DNA of 64,000 nucleotides from Microbacterium sp. LWH7-1.2. GTDB taxonomy: Bacteria > Actinomycetota > Actinomycetes > Actinomycetales > Microbacteriaceae. The translations under genes were made by a program, and so were the position numbers. This document shows, one piece after another, positions 1 to 8,890 of the stretch (its first letter is position 1; each line of letters starts with the position of its first letter). The stretch covers positions 620,001-684,000 of the forward strand of contig NZ_CP151637.1 in NCBI RefSeq assembly GCF_038397755.1, given 5' to 3'. The notes under the pieces were generated by a model that worked only from the letters and a program-made list of their open reading frames with translations, did no database searches and was not told the DNA's origin.

Positions 1-152
1 ACCCGGCCAAGCGCGCCGCTGAGAACGCCGGCATCGCAGCTCAGGCCGCGGAGGCGCCCACGGGTTCCGGCTTCGGCCTCGGCGGCGGCGCGAAGGGTGC
101 GCCCACCGAGGCCGACCTGGCCGAGCTGCAGAAGATGCTCGGCCGCGGCTGA
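1..152 (+). CDS. ffh: Signal recognition particle protein Ffh, C-terminal end (partial)
   Basis: Only the last 49 codons are present; the reading frame starts at base 3 and ends at TGA 150-152. The tail is Gly/Ala-rich and ends in LAELQKMLGRG, the characteristic end of actinobacterial Ffh/SRP54 after the methionine-rich M domain. Ffh is the GTPase that, with 4.5S RNA, delivers nascent membrane proteins to FtsY. The GTPase and most of the M domain lie outside the window. A hairpin follows 12 bases after the stop. The call rests on the short terminal motif and on the rpsP-rimM neighbourhood, where ffh is commonly found. Confidence 0.85.
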   Translation, partial: PAKRAAENAGIAAQAAEAPTGSGFGLGGGAKGAPTEADLAELQKMLGRG

Positions 153-164
153 CGTCGGTTGAAT

Positions 165-189
165 CGGATGCTGTGGGCCGCAGCATCCG
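165..189. terminator. Hairpin between convergent ffh and ybdK
   Basis: Perfect 9-bp arms (CGGATGCTG, 165-173, and CAGCATCCG, 181-189) enclose a 7-base loop. It lies between the ffh stop and the convergent ybdK stop and has no T-tract on either side. The right arm belongs to a dispersed 15-base word that recurs elsewhere in the window. Confidence 0.5.
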
Positions 190-212
190 TCGTCGTCGTC
201 GGCGGCGCGCGG

Positions 213-1376
213 TCAGTGACCGAGTGCGGCGAGGTGCTCGCGGAGCGTCGGACCCGAGCGGAACTCGCCGACCAGGTGACGGACGACCTCACGGAGGTCG
301 CCGTTGGATGCGTCGGCGATCGCGAGCTGCCGCGAGTAGCTCGCACCGTCGGTGAGGATCGTCTGGATCCCGGCGAGTTCCCGGGCGCAGTCGAGCTCCA
401 CGGCGATGTCGCCGACCTGTTCCAAGGTCTCGCGCAGGTGCTCGACGACGGGGCGCTGCGTGCCGAGATGGTCCACGATCACGCGCGCATCGAGGCCGTA
501 ACGGGCCGCGCGCCACTTGTTCTCACGCATGAACCAGGGCTGGATCGTCTCGAGGGGGAGCCCCTCGTCGAGGCGCCGTGAGAAGTGCTCAACGAGCACC
601 TGGACCAGCGCGGCGATCGCGGCCAGTTCGGGCAGGGTCGACATGCCGTCGCACGCCCGCACCTCGATGGTGCCCCAGCGCGGTGCCGGGCGGATGTCCC
701 ACCGCACCTCGGTGGCGTCCTCCATCACCCCGGTCTTCACCATGTCGTGGAGGTACCCCTCGAACTCGGGCCAGTCGTGGAGCGGCCACGGAAGACCGGC
801 GGTCGGCAGCTGCTGGAAGACGAGGGCACGGTTGGACGCGTACCCGGTGCGCTCGCCTGCCCAGAACGGGCTCGACGCCGACAGCGCCTGCAGGTGAGGC
901 AGGTAGACCGCGAGGGCGTTGATGATGGGGAACACCTTGGCGACGTCCTCGACGCCCACGTGCACGTGGATGCCCCAGATCATCATGTTGCGCCCCCACC
1001 ACTGCGTGCGCTGGATCAGCTTGTGGTAGCGGGTTTTGTCGGTGACGCTCTGGTCGTACCACTGGGCGAATGGGTGGCTGCCGGCGCACAGCAGGTCGAT
1101 CCCGTGCGGATCGGTGTACGTGCGCACCTCGGCGATGGCGTCGGCGATGTCGTCGACGGCGGCAGCGACGGTGCCGCCGATGCCGCTGGTCACCTCGACC
1201 GTGTTCGTCAGCAGCTCGCCGGTGACGGTGTAGCGCTCGAGCGACGAGCGGTCCTCGAGCGCGGCGAGCAGCTCGGGACCGCGGGGGATGAGGTCCCCGG
1301 TGGCGGTGTCGGCGAGCATCAGCTCCCACTCGAGCCCGACCGAGGACCGGGCGGATGTCGCGAAGGGCACCGTCAT
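213..1376 (-). CDS. ybdK: Carboxylate-amine ligase, YbdK-type glutamate-cysteine ligase family (GCS2)
   Basis: 387 aa with the start placed at the ATG that begins MTVPFATSARSSVGLEWELM. The open frame runs further upstream, but only through a tandem DNA repeat, so the longer start is unlikely. The GLEWELM motif near residue 15, the WGRNMMIWGIHVHVG region and a conserved C-terminal ESHG-type helical part match the GCS2 superfamily of ATP-dependent ligases that join an amine to a carboxylate of glutamate. Actinobacterial members form gamma-glutamyl bonds; the real substrate of this copy is unknown. It is convergent with ffh and not in an operon. Confidence 0.85.
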   Translation of the reverse strand: MTVPFATSARSSVGLEWELMLADTATGDLIPRGPELLAALEDRSSLERYTVTGELLTNTVEVTSGIGGTVAAAVDDIADAIAEVRTYTDPHGIDLLCAGSHPFAQWYDQSVTDKTRYHKLIQRTQWWGRNMMIWGIHVHVGVEDVAKVFPIINALAVYLPHLQALSASSPFWAGERTGYASNRALVFQQLPTAGLPWPLHDWPEFEGYLHDMVKTGVMEDATEVRWDIRPAPRWGTIEVRACDGMSTLPELAAIAALVQVLVEHFSRRLDEGLPLETIQPWFMRENKWRAARYGLDARVIVDHLGTQRPVVEHLRETLEQVGDIAVELDCARELAGIQTILTDGASYSRQLAIADASNGDLREVVRHLVGEFRSGPTLREHLAALGH

Positions 1377-1435
1377 GGGCACAGTCTGACACGGCGCCCC
1401 GCCCGGCCCCTCGGGTGACGGCATGCGAAGACATC

Positions 1436-1505
1436 TGGTGGGCGGGGTGTTCGCGGGAGCTCCTGCGTTCTGGTGGGCGGGGTGTTCGCGGGAGCTCCTG
1501 CGTTC
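1436..1505. repeat. Tandem 35-bp duplication upstream of rpsP
   Basis: Bases 1436-1470 and 1471-1505 are identical 35-bp units placed head to tail; the unit begins TGGTGGGCGGGG and ends CTCCTGCGTTC. A third copy is broken off after three bases, where the sequence turns into the rpsP -10 region. Copy 2 therefore supplies the -35 and spacer side of the rpsP promoter. Confidence 0.95.
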
Positions 1506-1517
1506 TGGCAGAATAGA
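1486..1517 (+). promoter_or_regulatory. rpsP promoter
   Basis: A -10-like CAGAAT at 1509-1514 lies in the 12-base string TGGCAGAATAGA, which is found identically before rplS at 22568-22579. The predicted transcription start near 1521 gives a leader of about 120 nt before rpsP. A -35-like TTCGCG lies 18 bp upstream of the -10, inside repeat copy 2. This is inference from sequence only. Confidence 0.5.
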
Positions 1518-1639
1518 GGGCTGGATCACCCGCTCGACCCTCTATCCAGCGCGGAGATCCTCCTTCAGAGCTTCCGCCGGGTGTGCACCCCACGCTCCAG
1601 GCGACCGGTTCAATCACTTTCCACACATTCAGGAGAATC

Positions 1640-2068
1640 GTGGCTGTCAAGATTCGTCTCAAGCGCCTCGGCAAGATCCGTGCGCCCTACTACCGCATCG
1701 TCGTGGCCGACTCGCGCACCAAGCGCGACGGTCGTGTCATCGAGGAGATCGGCAAGTACCACCCGACCGAGGAGCCCTCGTTCATCGAGGTCGACTCCGA
1801 CCGCGCCCAGTACTGGCTGTCGGTCGGCGCCCAGCCGACCGAGCAGGTGCTCGCCATCCTCAAGCTGACCGGCGACTGGGGTCAGTTCAAGGGTGACAAG
1901 AACGCGGTCTCGACCGTGAAGACCCGCGAGGACAAGGCCGCTTACGAGGCCGACACCTCCAAGAAGTCGGTCATCAAGCCGAAGGCGGAGAAGAAGGCTG
2001 AGGAGCCCGCCGAGGCTCCCGCCGACGAGGCGACCGACGCGGCCGACGCCGCCGAGTCCGCCGAGTAA
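1640..2068 (+). CDS. rpsP: 30S ribosomal protein S16
   Basis: 142 aa from a GTG start with AGGAGA four bases upstream. The N-terminal 80 residues are the whole S16 fold, opening [20 protein letters not shown], which is diagnostic. The remaining ~60 residues are an Ala/Glu/Lys-rich extension typical of actinobacterial S16. S16 binds 16S rRNA early in 30S assembly. It is followed after 4 bp by khpA and then rimM, the usual ribosome-maturation operon. Confidence 0.97.
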   Translation: MAVKIRLKRLGKIRAPYYRIVVADSRTKRDGRVIEEIGKYHPTEEPSFIEVDSDRAQYWLSVGAQPTEQVLAILKLTGDWGQFKGDKNAVSTVKTREDKAAYEADTSKKSVIKPKAEKKAEEPAEAPADEATDAADAAESAE

Positions 2069-2072
2069 TCCG

Positions 2073-2303
2073 TTGCTCGCCGCCGCGCTCGAACACGTCG
2101 TCAAGGGGATCGTCGATCACCCGGACGATGTCCGCATCGACTCGTCCACGTCGCCGCGAGGCGACGTGCTCGAGGTGCACGTGAACCCCGAAGACCGGGG
2201 TCGCGTGATCGGGCGCGGCGGCCGCACGGCCAAAGCCCTGCGCACCCTCATCTCCGCCCTCGCCGACGGGCGCCGCGTGCGCGTCGACGTGGCGGACGAC
2301 TGA
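2073..2303 (+). CDS. khpA: KH-domain RNA-binding protein KhpA
   Basis: 76 aa from a TTG start 4 bp after the rpsP stop. It is a single small KH domain with the RNA-binding loop GRVIGRGGRTAKALR around residues 43-57. KhpA proteins bind RNA and in Gram-positives act with KhpB in cell elongation and RNA control. Position between rpsP and rimM is the standard one for this family. The start is set by spacing to rpsP and by the family length of about 75-80 aa. Confidence 0.93.
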   Translation: MLAAALEHVVKGIVDHPDDVRIDSSTSPRGDVLEVHVNPEDRGRVIGRGGRTAKALRTLISALADGRRVRVDVADD

Positions 2304-2304
2304 G

Positions 2305-2961
2305 GTGTCAGGCGAAGAGACCACGGGGCCGGGCGCAGACGCCCGCAAGCCCGTGAACGCAGTTCCCCCGACGGGCAAGACGCAGCTCCGTGTCGGTCGC
2401 CTCGTGAAGGCGCACGGCCTGAAGGGCGCGATCAAACTCGAGCTGTACACCGACGACCCCGAGGGTCGCTTCGTCCCCGGCGCCACCTTCACCCTTCAGG
2501 TGCCCGAGTCGTCACCGTGGCACGGCAAGCCGCTCACGGTTCGCGAGTTCAGGTGGATGAACAGCCACCCGGTCGCGTTCTTCGAGGGCGTCGAGGACCG
2601 CGACGCGGCAGAGGAGCTCATCCGCGCGATCCTCTGGGTCGACGAGGACATGCAGGCCTCGCCCGCCGAGGAGGATGCCTGGTTCGACCACCAGCTCGTG
2701 GGTCTCGATGTCGTCCGCGACGGTGAGACCGTCGGCAAGGTCGCGCGCGTCGACCACCTTCCCGCGCAGGATCTGCTCATCGTGAAGGTCCGCGACGAAG
2801 AGGTGCTGGTGCCCTTCGTCAAGGCCATCGTGCCCGAGGTCGACATCGCGAGCGGTCGCGTGATCGTGACGCCGCCGGCAGGCCTCTTCGAAGAGATCCC
2901 CGACGAGGCCGACGAGACGCCGCCGGCGTTGCCGGACGCCTCGGAGGACCCCACCGCCTGA
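2305..2961 (+). CDS. rimM: Ribosome maturation factor RimM
   Basis: 218 aa from a GTG start 1 bp after khpA. A ~25-residue disordered start precedes the RimM N-terminal beta-barrel (LRVGRLVKAHGLKGAIKLEL), followed by the PRC-barrel half (WFDHQLVGLDVV, then DLLIVKV and VPFVKAIVPEVD). RimM binds S19 and helps the 30S head mature. In most bacteria trmD follows directly; here trmD lies 6 kb away with nitrate genes in between. Confidence 0.95.
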   Translation: MSGEETTGPGADARKPVNAVPPTGKTQLRVGRLVKAHGLKGAIKLELYTDDPEGRFVPGATFTLQVPESSPWHGKPLTVREFRWMNSHPVAFFEGVEDRDAAEELIRAILWVDEDMQASPAEEDAWFDHQLVGLDVVRDGETVGKVARVDHLPAQDLLIVKVRDEEVLVPFVKAIVPEVDIASGRVIVTPPAGLFEEIPDEADETPPALPDASEDPTA

Positions 2962-3001
2962 CGCCTCTTCACGACCCCTCTCGGCGAACCGTGCGGCAGA
3001 T

Positions 3002-3055
3002 GTGACCTGCGGGAAACACGGCGGGAAACGCCCCGGAATCTCCATCGGGGACCAT
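3002..3055 (+). promoter_or_regulatory. Candidate GlnR box and leaderless promoter of narB
   Basis: GTGAC (3002-3006), 6 bases, then GAAAC (3013-3017) matches the published Streptomyces GlnR half-box gTnAC-n6-GaAAC exactly. A second GAAAC follows at 3025-3029. A -10-like GACCAT (3050-3055) sits 7 nt before the ATG, so the mRNA would be leaderless. The box ends 45 nt before the start, almost the same distance as at nirB. Binding is inferred. Confidence 0.5.
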
Positions 3056-3062
3056 CTAAGGC

Positions 3063-6000
3063 ATGGGCGAAGTGCGCACCGTGTGCTCTTACTGCGGCGT
3101 CGGCTGCGGTATCTCGGTGACGACCTCGGGGGCCGGGGCGGGGCATCCGCTCACCATCGCCAAGGTGGCGGGGGACCGCGCGCACCCGACGAACGCCGGC
3201 CGGCTGTGCACCAAAGGAGCGACCCACGCCGAGCTCATGCAGGCTCCGGGCCGGATGACCTCCGCGCACCTCCGCCCGTCTCGCGGCGAGCCGGCGGCGC
3301 CGGTTCCGGTCGCTGATGCGGTGACGGATGCTGCGGCCCGCCTTCGCGCGATCCTCGACGAGCACGGACCCGATGCGATCGCCCTGTATGTGTCGGGACA
3401 GATGAGCATGGAGGCGCAGTACCTCTCGAACAAGCTCGTCAAGGGTTATCTGCGCGGGATCCACATCGAGTCGAACTCGCGGCTGTGCATGGCATCGGCC
3501 GGGACCGGCTACAAGCAGTCGCTCGGAGCCGACGGCCCCCCCGGATCTTACGAGGACTTCGACCGCGCCGATCTCTTCTTCGTGATCGGCTCCAACACAG
3601 CCGACTGCCACCCGATCCTGTTCCTGCGCATGGCGGACCGGCTGAAGCAGGGTGCGAAGCTCATCGTCGTCGACCCTCGTCGCACGACGACCGCGGATCG
3701 CGCCGACCTCTTCCTGCAGATCGCGCCGGGCACGGACCTCGCGCTGCTGAACGGCCTGCTGCATCTGCTGGTCGAGGCGGGGGACATCGACGAGGAGTTC
3801 ATCGCCGCCCACACCGAGGGCTGGGAGCACATGGCGGAGCTCCTCGCCGAGTACCCGCCGGCGCGCGTCGCCGAGCTGACCGGACTGGCTGAGGACGACA
3901 TCCGCACCGCCGCCCGCTGGATCGGCGAGGCCGGCGAGTGGATGACGCTGTGGACGATGGGGCTCAACCAGTCGACCCACGGCACCTGGTCCACGAACGC
4001 CATCTGCAACCTGCACCTCGCCACCGGCGCGATCTGCCGCCCCGGCAGCGGCCCGTTCTCCCTCACCGGTCAGCCGAACGCGATGGGCGGGCGGGAGATG
4101 GGCTACATGGGGCCCGGACTTCCTGGCCAGCGTGCGGTGTTCAGCGCACCCGACCGTGCGTTTGTCGAGGACGTCTGGGGACTCGAGCCGGGCACGATCC
4201 GAGCCGAGTCGGGCTCGGGCACCATCGACATGTTCCGGCGCGCGGCCGACGGCGAGATCAAGGCCGTCTGGATCATCTGCAGCAATCCGGTCGCCTCGGT
4301 CGCGAACCGCAAGACGGTCATCGAGGCGCTCGAGACCGCCGAGCTCGTCATCGCGCAGGACGTCTACACCGAGACCGCCACCACCGCCTACGCCGACATC
4401 CTGCTGCCGGCCACGCTGTGGGTGGAGGCTGACGGCGTCACGGTCAACAGCGACCGCACGCTCACGCTCGTCCGCGAGGTCGTCGCGGCTCCGGGCGAGG
4501 CGCAGCCGGACTGGCTCACGATCTGTCAGATCGCCCGGGCGATGGGGTTCGACGGATTCGACTTCGCCTCCAGCGCCGAGGTGTTCGACGAGATCCGCCG
4601 GTTCTGGAACCCGCAGACGGGGTGGGACCTGCGCGGCGTGACCTACGAGCGCCTGCGTGAGACGACGGTGCAGTGGCCGGCGCCCCCGGAGGACGCGGCG
4701 ACGCGGCATCCGATCCGGTACCTCAATGACGGAGTGAGCCAGTCGCTGCACGTCGAGGACGACGGGACGGTGCCGCGCCTGGCGTTCGCGACGCCGTCGC
4801 GGCGCGCGCAGTTCCTCGCGCGACCCCACCTCGCGCCGGCTGAGCTGCCCGACGACGACTACCCGTGGGTTCTGAACACGGGGCGTCTCCCACACCACTG
4901 GCACACACTCACCAAGACGGGCCGTATCGCGAAGCTCACGAAGCTGCATCCCGGACCGTTCGTCGAGGTGCATCCGGTCGATGCGGAGCGGCTGGGGATC
5001 GCGGAGGGCGACCAGGTCGAGGTCGCGTCGCGCCGCGGGCGGTTCGTCGTGCCCGCGGTGCTCACCGACCGCGTGCAGCCGGGGGGACTGTTCGCACCAT
5101 TCCACTGGAACGACGAGCACGGCGAGTACGTGACGGTCAACGCGGTGACCAGCGACGCCGTCGACCCGCTGTCGTCGCAGCCCGAGTTCAAGTTCGCGGC
5201 GGTCTCGCTGCGCCGCGTCGGCCCGGCAGTCGGCGGCGCCGGCTCGTCGACGACGTCCGCCGACGAGGCGCTCGCGAGCGCCGGGGTGGCCCTCGCACCG
5301 CCCCAGCTCAGCGATCTCGAGGGCGCGTACCTCGCCGGCTTCCTCTCGACGGTGAGATCGGTGGTCCTCGCACCCGGCGAGGTGCCGGTGCTGCCGGCCG
5401 AGGCCCCCCTCGGAGCAATCGCGCGGGCGTGGTTCGACGGTGTCCTCGCCGGCGCTTTCTCGCGGACGTCGATCGGGGTGACCGCGGCGGAGGCGCTCGA
5501 CGAGGTCGTGGTGCTGTGGGGTTCGCAGACCGGCAACGCCGAGGAGTTCGCCACGGCGGCGACCGCGGCGCTGGGTGCGCGTGGCATCCCCGCGCGTGCC
5601 CGCAGCATGGCCGAACTGCGCGCGACGGACCTCACGGCGGTGAAGCGGCTGCTCGTGGTCACCTCCACGTTCGGCGACGGCGGCCCACCGGACAACGCGG
5701 CCGCCCTGTGGCACGAGCTCAACGCAGACGGCGCGCCCGGGTTGTCCGGCCTGCGCTATGCCGTGCTCGCGCTCGGCGACTCGAACTACGACGATTTCTG
5801 CGGCCACGGCCGCCGCCTCGACGCCCGCTTGGGCGAGCTCGGCGCGACGGCGCTCCTGGACCGGGTCGATCTCGAGCCGGATGCCGAGGAGCCGCGCGAG
5901 GTGTGGCTGGCCCAGATCCTCGACACGCTGGCCGCGGAGGGGACGACGGGTGCAGCATCCGTCTCCCTTCAGGCTCCGCCGGCCAAGCGGCTGTTCAGCC

Positions 6001-7109
6001 GGGCCAACCCGGTGCGGGCGGCGCTCGTGCGCAACGATCTGCTGAGCGGGCCGGGGTCGCAGAAGGAGGTGCGGCGCTTCGCCTTCGACCTCTCGGACTC
6101 GGGCGCGACGTACGAAGCCGGCGACTCGCTCGGCGTCGTGTGCGCCAACGCTCCGGCGGTCGTCGCGGAATGGCTCGACGCCACCGGCATCGCCCCGCTG
6201 GAGATCGTGGAGATCGACGGCGAGGAGCGCACCTTCGCCGACGCGCTGCGGACGCGGCTCGACATCACGAAGACGCCGGTCGACCTGGTGCGCTTCGTCG
6301 CGGAGCGCAGTGGTGACAGCATGCTCGCGGGGCTGCTGCGGCGTGAGAACAAAGGCCGCCTCGAGCAGTTCCTGTGGAGCCAGCAGGCCGTCGACCTCGT
6401 GCGCGACTTCCCGGTGCAGGCCACCGCCGCTGACTGGGCCGGCGTTCTCAAGCGGCTGCAGCCCCGCCAGTACTCGATCTCGTCGAGCCCCAAGACAGAC
6501 CCCGACACCGTGGAGCTCACGGTGTCGGTGGTGCGCTTCGAGACCGACTCCGGACGCGCCCGCGGCGGCGTGTGCTCGACGTTCCTGGCGGACGGCGACG
6601 CGCTCGCGGCGCCGGTCTATCTGCAGCGATCGCCGGCGTTCCGGCCGCCGAAGACCGGCGACACTCCCATGATCATGATCGGGCCCGGCACGGGCATCGC
6701 GCCGTTCCGCGCGTTCCTGCACGACCGCCGCGCCGACGGCCACACCGGGCGCAACTGGCTGTTCTTCGGCGAGCAGCACGCCGCGAGCGACTTCTACTAC
6801 CGCGACGAGCTCGACGAGATGCGCGAGGACGGGTTCCTCACGCGGCTCGACGTCGCGTTCTCGCGGGACCAGCGGCAGAAGATCTACGTGCAGGACCGCA
6901 TGATCGAGCACGGCGCCCACCTGTGGCGCTGGCTCCAGGACGACGGCGCCCACGTCTACGTGTGCGGTGACGCCATGCGCATGGCCAAGGACGTCGACGC
7001 GACGCTCGTCGCGATCGCGCAGCAGCACGGCAAGCTCTCCGAGGAGGCCGCCGCCGAGTATGTGCGGGGCCTCGCCGCGGACGAGCGCTACGTCCGCGAC
7101 GTCTACTGA
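3063..7109 (+). CDS. narB: Single-chain assimilatory nitrate reductase fused to a CysJ-like diflavin reductase
   Basis: 1348 aa. Residues 1-720 are a molybdopterin (bis-MGD) nitrate reductase: the [4Fe-4S] cysteines are C8, C11, C15 and C49, C142 in SRLCMASA is the expected Mo ligand, and the MGD-binding domain starts near residue 600 (PWVLNTGRLPHHWHT). After a CysJ-like linker come a flavodoxin domain (~815-960, WGSQTGNAEEFA), an FAD domain (RQYSISSSP) and an NADPH-binding end (GPGTGIAPFRAFL, then VYVCGDAMRMAKDV). Electrons can thus pass from NADPH to nitrate in one cytoplasmic polypeptide. Such fusions are annotated in other actinobacteria. It is convergent with narK. Confidence 0.93.
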   Translation: MGEVRTVCSYCGVGCGISVTTSGAGAGHPLTIAKVAGDRAHPTNAGRLCTKGATHAELMQAPGRMTSAHLRPSRGEPAAPVPVADAVTDAAARLRAILDEHGPDAIALYVSGQMSMEAQYLSNKLVKGYLRGIHIESNSRLCMASAGTGYKQSLGADGPPGSYEDFDRADLFFVIGSNTADCHPILFLRMADRLKQGAKLIVVDPRRTTTADRADLFLQIAPGTDLALLNGLLHLLVEAGDIDEEFIAAHTEGWEHMAELLAEYPPARVAELTGLAEDDIRTAARWIGEAGEWMTLWTMGLNQSTHGTWSTNAICNLHLATGAICRPGSGPFSLTGQPNAMGGREMGYMGPGLPGQRAVFSAPDRAFVEDVWGLEPGTIRAESGSGTIDMFRRAADGEIKAVWIICSNPVASVANRKTVIEALETAELVIAQDVYTETATTAYADILLPATLWVEADGVTVNSDRTLTLVREVVAAPGEAQPDWLTICQIARAMGFDGFDFASSAEVFDEIRRFWNPQTGWDLRGVTYERLRETTVQWPAPPEDAATRHPIRYLNDGVSQSLHVEDDGTVPRLAFATPSRRAQFLARPHLAPAELPDDDYPWVLNTGRLPHHWHTLTKTGRIAKLTKLHPGPFVEVHPVDAERLGIAEGDQVEVASRRGRFVVPAVLTDRVQPGGLFAPFHWNDEHGEYVTVNAVTSDAVDPLSSQPEFKFAAVSLRRVGPAVGGAGSSTTSADEALASAGVALAPPQLSDLEGAYLAGFLSTVRSVVLAPGEVPVLPAEAPLGAIARAWFDGVLAGAFSRTSIGVTAAEALDEVVVLWGSQTGNAEEFATAATAALGARGIPARARSMAELRATDLTAVKRLLVVTSTFGDGGPPDNAAALWHELNADGAPGLSGLRYAVLALGDSNYDDFCGHGRRLDARLGELGATALLDRVDLEPDAEEPREVWLAQILDTLAAEGTTGAASVSLQAPPAKRLFSRANPVRAALVRNDLLSGPGSQKEVRRFAFDLSDSGATYEAGDSLGVVCANAPAVVAEWLDATGIAPLEIVEIDGEERTFADALRTRLDITKTPVDLVRFVAERSGDSMLAGLLRRENKGRLEQFLWSQQAVDLVRDFPVQATAADWAGVLKRLQPRQYSISSSPKTDPDTVELTVSVVRFETDSGRARGGVCSTFLADGDALAAPVYLQRSPAFRPPKTGDTPMIMIGPGTGIAPFRAFLHDRRADGHTGRNWLFFGEQHAASDFYYRDELDEMREDGFLTRLDVAFSRDQRQKIYVQDRMIEHGAHLWRWLQDDGAHVYVCGDAMRMAKDVDATLVAIAQQHGKLSEEAAAEYVRGLAADERYVRDVY

Positions 7110-7263
7110 GCTCCCCACCAAGCTCCGCTTCGGCCCCCTCTCGCCGGAGCGGTCGGCTCGCGCTCCGACTCGCCAAGACATGCCGCCCGGCCGCGCGCCC
7201 GTCGGCGTGTCCTGGCCACTCGAGACAGGCGTAGGGGGCGCGGGGTTGCGCGGGGACACACGA

Positions 7264-7298
7264 AAGAGCGGATGCCTCGAGGCGAGGCATCCGCTCTT
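7264..7298. terminator. Bidirectional terminator between narB and narK
   Basis: Perfect 16-bp arms (AAGAGCGGATGCCTCG and its complement, 7264-7279 and 7283-7298) enclose a 3-base loop. The A-rich left and T-rich right edges suit termination from both sides between the convergent genes. Confidence 0.8.
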
Positions 7299-7316
7299 CC
7301 GGTGAGGTGCGTGGGA

Positions 7317-8750
7317 TCAGATGCGCTGCTTGGCCAGCGAGGTGCGCGGGATCACGTACACGAACACCGTGAGCAGCAGCAGCCCGACGTATGCGGCGAC
7401 GAAGCCGTAGAACGCGGCCTGGTAGCCGCCCGTGGCGAGCTGCGAGGCGTTGAGCACCTGCGGCACGAGGAAGCCGCCGTACGCACCGATCGCCGAGATG
7501 AGTCCGAGGGCCGCCGCCGCCTTGCGGATCATCTTCGTCGCCTCCGGCGTGCCCGGCTCGTACCCGCGCGCCTGCGAGCGCGCGGCGAAGATGCTCGGAA
7601 TCATGCGATAGGTAGACCCGTTGCCCATGCCGGTCGCCGCGAACAGCACGAGGAAGCACGCGAGGAAGACGACGAAGTTGTTCAGCGGCAGGGTCCAGAC
7701 GACTGCCAGCGCGCCGAGCGCCATGACCGAGAAGGCTCCGACGGTCACGCGCGCGCCGCCGAAGCGGTCGGCGAGGCGGCCTCCGTAGGGGCGGGCGAGC
7801 GAGCCGACGAGCGCGCCGAGGAAGGCGAGACCCACCGCCGCTTGCCCGACCTGGATCGTCGAGAACTCGGGGAACTGGTCGGCGATCAGCTTCGGGAAGA
7901 CACTCGCGAATCCGATGAACGAGCCGAAGGTGCCGATGTAGAGCACCGCCATGATCCACAGGTGCGGTTCGCGCAGGGCCGCCGCTGAGCCTGCGAAATC
8001 CGCCTTCGCGGACGACAGGTTGTCCATGTAGCGCCATGCGCCGAACATCGCGACGAGGATCAGCGGGATCCACATCCAGCCGGCGAGCGAGATGTTGAGC
8101 GTTGCGCCGGCACCGATCGTCACCGCGATCGGCACGGCGAACTGGGCCACAGACGTGCCGAGGTTGCCGCCGGCCGCGTTCAGGCCGAGGGCCCAGCCCT
8201 TCTCCTTCTGCGGGAAGAAGTAGGTGATGTTCGCCATCGAGCTCGCGAAGTTGCCGCCGCCGACGCCGCCGAGTGCCGCGACGAGCAGCAGCACGCCGAA
8301 TGGGGTCTCGGGGTTCGCGACGACGATGCCGAGCAGCACCGCAGGGATGAGCAGCAGGCCCGCCGACACGATCGTCCAGTTGCGGCCGCCGAAGATCGCG
8401 ACCATGAACGTGTAGGGGAAGCGGAGGGTCGCGCCGACGAGGCTCGGCAGCGAGATGAGCCAGAACGACTCCGAGCTGGTGAGCTGGAAGCCGGCCGCCG
8501 GCAGCATCACGACGACGATGCTCCACAGCTGCCAGATGATGAACCCGAGGAACTCGGCGAAGATCGACCAGCCGAGGTTTCGCCGCGCGATCGCTCGGCC
8601 CGAGGCCGCCCAGAACGTCGGGTTCTCGGCGTTCCAGCCGTCTACCCAGCGCCCGGGGCGGTGTGTGAGAGTGACCGGCGCGTCGGCCGGGGCGGTGGTG
8701 CGGGATGGAGCAGCGGTATCCGTCATCGACGGCGTATCGGTCGTGGTCAT
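7317..8750 (-). CDS. narK: MFS nitrate/nitrite transporter, NarK family
   Basis: 477 aa. The ATG is chosen because GGGAGG lies 6 nt upstream and the next upstream ATG lacks a ribosome site. About twelve membrane segments follow a ~70-residue Thr/Pro-rich cytoplasmic start. Two glycine-rich nitrate signatures are visible (GGVGGGNFASSMANITYFFP and GMGNGSTYRMIP), which mark nitrate/nitrite porters within the major facilitator superfamily. Convergence with the nitrate reductase gene supports nitrate import. A promoter-like TAACGT lies at 8797-8802 on the minus strand. Confidence 0.93.
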   Translation of the reverse strand: MTTTDTPSMTDTAAPSRTTAPADAPVTLTHRPGRWVDGWNAENPTFWAASGRAIARRNLGWSIFAEFLGFIIWQLWSIVVVMLPAAGFQLTSSESFWLISLPSLVGATLRFPYTFMVAIFGGRNWTIVSAGLLLIPAVLLGIVVANPETPFGVLLLVAALGGVGGGNFASSMANITYFFPQKEKGWALGLNAAGGNLGTSVAQFAVPIAVTIGAGATLNISLAGWMWIPLILVAMFGAWRYMDNLSSAKADFAGSAAALREPHLWIMAVLYIGTFGSFIGFASVFPKLIADQFPEFSTIQVGQAAVGLAFLGALVGSLARPYGGRLADRFGGARVTVGAFSVMALGALAVVWTLPLNNFVVFLACFLVLFAATGMGNGSTYRMIPSIFAARSQARGYEPGTPEATKMIRKAAAALGLISAIGAYGGFLVPQVLNASQLATGGYQAAFYGFVAAYVGLLLLTVFVYVIPRTSLAKQRI

Positions 8751-8770
8751 GGCGCCTCCCTGAGGTGAGC

Positions 8771-8795
8771 AGACACTTGGGGGTGAGTGTGTCTC
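8771..8795. promoter_or_regulatory. Imperfect inverted repeat in the narK 5' region
   Basis: AGACACT (8771-8777) faces AGTGTGTCT (8786-8794) across a G-rich spacer. It lies just downstream of the predicted narK -10 and could be an operator or an mRNA hairpin. It has no match to a known site. Confidence 0.3.
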
Positions 8796-8890
8796 CACGT
8801 TAGGGACGCGTTGTTTCGGCCCGTCTGCCCATGCGGTTACCTCTCCGTCACTTCTCGATCACGGATGCTGCGGCCCGAGGTGGACGCCCC

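Noticed and set aside
1377..1529. N-terminal extension of ybdK to the start of its open frame
   Set aside because: It would encode part of the tandem 35-bp repeat and lacks a ribosome site; homologues start near MTVPF.
2496..7259. A 1587-codon open frame antisense to narB
   Set aside because: Its product is Arg/His/Val-rich with no domain, no ribosome site, and it is the mirror of the GC-biased codons of narB. High-GC genes often leave one antisense frame open.
8813..8840. A possible second GlnR site before narK (GTAAC...GAAAC on the minus strand)
   Set aside because: The spacing between the two half sites is 18 bases and does not fit the n6 or n17/n28 spacing of the consensus.
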